This document shows positions 61,250 to 64,000 of a DNA stretch of 64,000 nt, one piece after another. Within the stretch, counting starts at the first letter, position 1. Every line of letters begins with the position of its first letter. The stretch is from Odontocerum albicorne (lineage: Eukaryota; Arthropoda; Insecta; Trichoptera; Odontoceridae), in contig OX463846.1 in assembly GCA_949825065.1 (NCBI GenBank), forward strand, positions 14,104,046-14,168,045. The letters are read 5' to 3'. A program made the position numbers and the translations under genes. The notes below the pieces were generated by a model. That model saw only the letters and a list, made by a program, of their open reading frames with translations, did not search any database and had not been told where the DNA came from.

Positions 61250-61640
61250 TATTGCGTCGAATGTGTGGAGACACAACGTAAGCCAGAATAAGGAATGAGC
61301 ACTTGAAAGAAGATGCAGAGTTAAAAATGAAGGTCGGATAATCGAAATGATTCGGACACGCAAAAATTATGAGGTTGAAAATTTTACGAAAACAATCTAC
61401 AAGTAGTATAGAAGGTTGAGAGGTTTTTAAACACAGAAAATTGTAGCACGACTGAATGCTTAAAGATGCAATAAATCGAATGCTTAAAGATGCAAGATAT
61501 TCATTAAGAATAATCGAATGTGCAAGACGAGGTACGTAATCACTTTATTCAATCCTGGAAAAATGTGCTCCATGATGGAATAAAGTAGACATCTATTCTC
61601 TGCCTTCCTCAATAGAGACATAGCGTGAAGGCAGTGATCA
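61250..61640 (+). pseudogene. LINE-A relic, adjacent second copy
   Basis: MCGDTT.ARIRNEHLKEDAE (the RIRNE motif of the family), decayed FGHAKIMRLK, and a terminal HLFSAFLNRDIA. It lies directly behind the previous relic in the same orientation. Confidence 0.55.
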
Positions 61641-61730
61641 TGACAATCCTTTAGATAAATATTGTTTATACAGAGATTAAAATTAAGAACTGAACAAGAT
61701 TTCTTAAAATATTTTTTATATTGCGTCGTA

Positions 61731-62383
61731 CGAGGCTTGATGCAAAATAACGAGAATTTCTGAATTTCGCAGGTTTGTTAAATGAGTTCATCTTGAGGGT
61801 TTTTGATAGAGCCCATCTACTACGGCTGAAAATTTAAATGTACATCACACTGTCTGTGATTTCAATTTGTGTTTGACAGGTAAGTATTTACAACGCATTT
61901 TGGCACGTTTGCTATTTTTTCATTTTAAAATGAATTTTTTTAAAGTTTTTCACCGTTTACGTGAGGCAATTCGAAGACAACAATTAGAATTGTGAGCAAA
62001 CAACTTCTGGATTTTGCACCGGCTCACACTTAACTACTAATTCGTGATTTTTTTCCACCAAAACCAACACCATGGTGAGGACGCAGCCACCATATTCATC
62101 AGATATGGCTTCCTGCGACTTTTCCTGTTCCCGAAGATGAAGATGTCATTGAAAGGATCACGTTTTGTGACCATGGACATCGAGATAAAGTAAAAATCTT
62201 TGGTTGAATTTAAGGTTATCCCAAATGGTGCGTTCCACAAATGTTTCGCGGATTGGAAAAAAAGTTGGCAAAAGTGTGTTTCATACTATGGGGACTACTT
62301 TGAAGGGGACAATATTAATATTAATGATTAAATAACACAAGTAATTTCTTATAAAAGATTTAATTTTTTTATGAACTCTCTCG
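61731..62383 (+). mobile_element. Mariner transposon, internally deleted, TA-flanked
   Basis: TA at 61729-61730 and 62384-62385. The left end CGAGGCTTGATGCAAAATAACG pairs imperfectly with the right end, which on the minus strand reads CGAGAGAGTTCATAAAAAAA. The left end is the common mariner start. At 653 bases it retains only the C-terminal part of the transposase. Confidence 0.8.
61980..62335 (+). pseudogene. Mariner transposase, C-terminal catalytic fragment
   Basis: Across frameshifts: LDFAPAHT (the HHDNAPAH region with its aspartate lost), LLIRDFFPPKPTP, PPYSSDMASCDFFLFPKMKM with the last catalytic aspartate in the DLAPCDFFLFP motif, and DWKKSWQKCVSYYGDYFEGD ending NININD. The DNA-binding half and the first catalytic aspartate are absent. 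Confidence 0.8.
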
Positions 62384-63130
62384 TATGTACTTAATTTTGG
62401 TTTTCATATTGAATATCCAATACACAATCTTAACTTTCTGAAAATTAAAATCACTTATTGATGATCGATTTCTTTATCTTTAGGCATTTAGTTTGAATTT
62501 AGTGCTTTTTAATGATACTTAGGAAACAATTCTGCCCACATAGTCGAAGTCGCGAGATTTTTCTTAAGAACCTGGATAATTTTTTTAAGATGTCAATTTT
62601 ATTTAATCATATTCATTATACTTATTAAAGTCAAAAACATAAATATTTTTTTTCTCCTGTTTGTTAATTTTTTTTCTGTACATATATTTGAGAGATGACA
62701 TGTACGGTGAGAAGTCTGGTTGACTATACCTTATGGGGAAAATGAAGTTGGTAAGGTTTCAGAAGAAGACTTTTTATTATTTTGCACCATGATATACTAA
62801 AAAGCAGTATAGTATCTTAGGAAATTTCTTAATTTGGCTAAGAGTAGAGACTTTTATTTCTCTAGTCCCCAACTTCAGGGTGTACTGATGAGACATTTTG
62901 AAAAGATCTACTTGATGAAATACTGATTTTCTGTGAAAAGCACTAATTTACATTAAAATTTATTCAACCTTTCGTAAAAAAATATCCTTCAACTTAATAC
63001 CGAATTGTTAATTTAGTCATATTGAAGATCGTGACTCATAATATATATGTTTTAATAAAAAGTACTCCACAATAAATTGCCAACTAAGTATGATATTTTT
63101 TTCATTCGTATGGTTCTGTTAACATATTTT
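62384..63130. other. A/T-rich spacer
   Basis: Nothing recognised. Confidence 0.45.
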
Positions 63131-63134
63131 CTTC

Positions 63135-63432
63135 CAGGATGTCTACGTGTCAAAGAGCGTGGCTGGGAGACAATATTATCTTTGACTTCATAAATCGAAA
63201 CTTAGGGTTTAGATCCATTGTAGAAGGCACGGAACTCGTTGTTCGACATCGCACCATTTGGAATATTAACCCGCACGCCAAGGAGCAACAAAACTCGTAC
63301 ACGTCTAGCACTTATTGTTATTTGACTAACTCTTGTGCCAGACTGGCACCCTTTTTAATTTTTTTTCGGTAGCCATCGGGTATCGAACTCGAAACCAAGG
63401 GTCAATTCCAACTAGACCACGGATATCCTCAG
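63135..63432 (-). repeat. SINE-2 copy, reverse orientation
   Basis: On the minus strand the head reads ATATCCGTGGTCTAGTTGGA with B box GAGTTCGATACCC (about 63372-63384). The body includes the reverse of GAGCGTGGCTGGGAGACA, shared with 50-67 of the copy at the window start. Confidence 0.6.
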
Positions 63433-64000
63433 TATGTTGGAGGCAGTGTTTTAAATGTATATAATATAGACAGTTCGCTAAAAAAAATACTTAAAATATT
63501 TAAATTTGATGGAAAAAAAAAGTTCTTTTTTTTTGCTATACAAAATTCTGAAAACTGTTTTAGAAATAAAGAAATCTCCACTTTATGATAATGGCCCGGG
63601 GGTGTCAGTTACATTAAGTGAAGTGCTCCCCTTGTTTACACGACAATGCTTAATTCAAGCCACTTATCATGAACTGAATTTAAAGCAAGGGTAGTAATTA
63701 GTTTACGAATAGATTGTAGCCTATTTTTCAACGCATCGCGTAAAGTTACTGAAGGAAGAACATTTTGTTTCCATGAATATTTTCGCCATTTGTGTTGTAT
63801 GCTCAACAAAATTTTAAGTACTATTATTGTCCAGTTTTTTTAAGACAAAAAGTAAGTGACTTTAATTTATAAAAGTATTAAGACACTTTATTGTAGAATA
63901 TACAAATGCCAAATATTACAATACCATACCACAAGTAACCTCATAAGAGTTATGCAGATAAGTGCCAAGATTACATTATTTTCAAAATAGAAAATAATTA
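63433..64000. other. A/T-rich spacer to window end
   Basis: The 62-residue frame at 63506-63694 has no recognisable feature. Nothing else seen. Confidence 0.4.

Noticed and set aside
63139..63372. 77-residue frame near the window end
   Set aside because: It lies inside a SINE-2 copy on the opposite strand and is therefore accidental.

Overview
The window is about 70% A+T (estimated by eye) and looks like repeat-dominated arthropod, most likely insect, nuclear DNA. The evidence is its mixture of mobile elements: Jockey-type non-LTR retrotransposons, RTE-like and other LINE relics, Penelope-like retroelements, piggyBac, hAT and mariner transposons, and tRNA-derived SINEs. I see no convincing host gene, no bacterial-type operon and no real tRNA or rRNA gene. 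The species cannot be named from this sequence. Every clearly protein-coding gene belongs to a mobile element. Only four elements have undamaged genes: one piggyBac and three tandem Jockey copies.

Layout. Positions 1-24,900 are A/T-rich DNA littered with small relics: two SINE families (called SINE-1 and SINE-2 here), C-terminal remnants of LINEs (LINE-A, LINE-B), an internally deleted mariner with long terminal repeats (2332-2987), two mariner-derived foldback structures (7790-8385, 19455-19690), three Penelope-like 3' ends carrying hammerhead-ribozyme-like sequences, and a 39-bp minisatellite (22395-22697). Positions 24,961-27,782 hold a complete piggyBac element with TTAA duplications, inserted into a LINE-A relic. 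Positions 28,000-39,000 hold more SINEs, LINE relics, three tandem-repeat arrays, and the best-preserved Penelope-like fragment, a GIY-YIG endonuclease domain followed by the ribozyme-like motif (33035-33640).

Positions 39,117-57,920 are one nested structure. A decayed, internally deleted hAT transposon with matching 15-bp terminal inverted repeats and a perfect 8-bp target duplication (CATTAAAC) is split by three head-to-tail, full-length Jockey-type elements of about 5.56 kb each. Each encodes an ORF1 protein (PRE_C2HC-like region plus three zinc knuckles) and an ORF2 protein (endonuclease plus reverse transcriptase) overlapping by 17 nt. The same target-like sequence ATTTTGTAAA lies before the first copy, between the copies and after the last. 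This suggests repeated insertion at the regenerated target site. Copies 1 and 2 are nearly identical; copy 3 is a mosaic with a replaced ORF1 segment.

Positions 58,000-64,000 return to LINE relics, an internally deleted mariner (61731-62383) and a SINE-2 copy. Between the repeats are several less A/T-rich islands with clusters of TGACA motifs that could be regulatory DNA of a gene outside the window; this is speculative.
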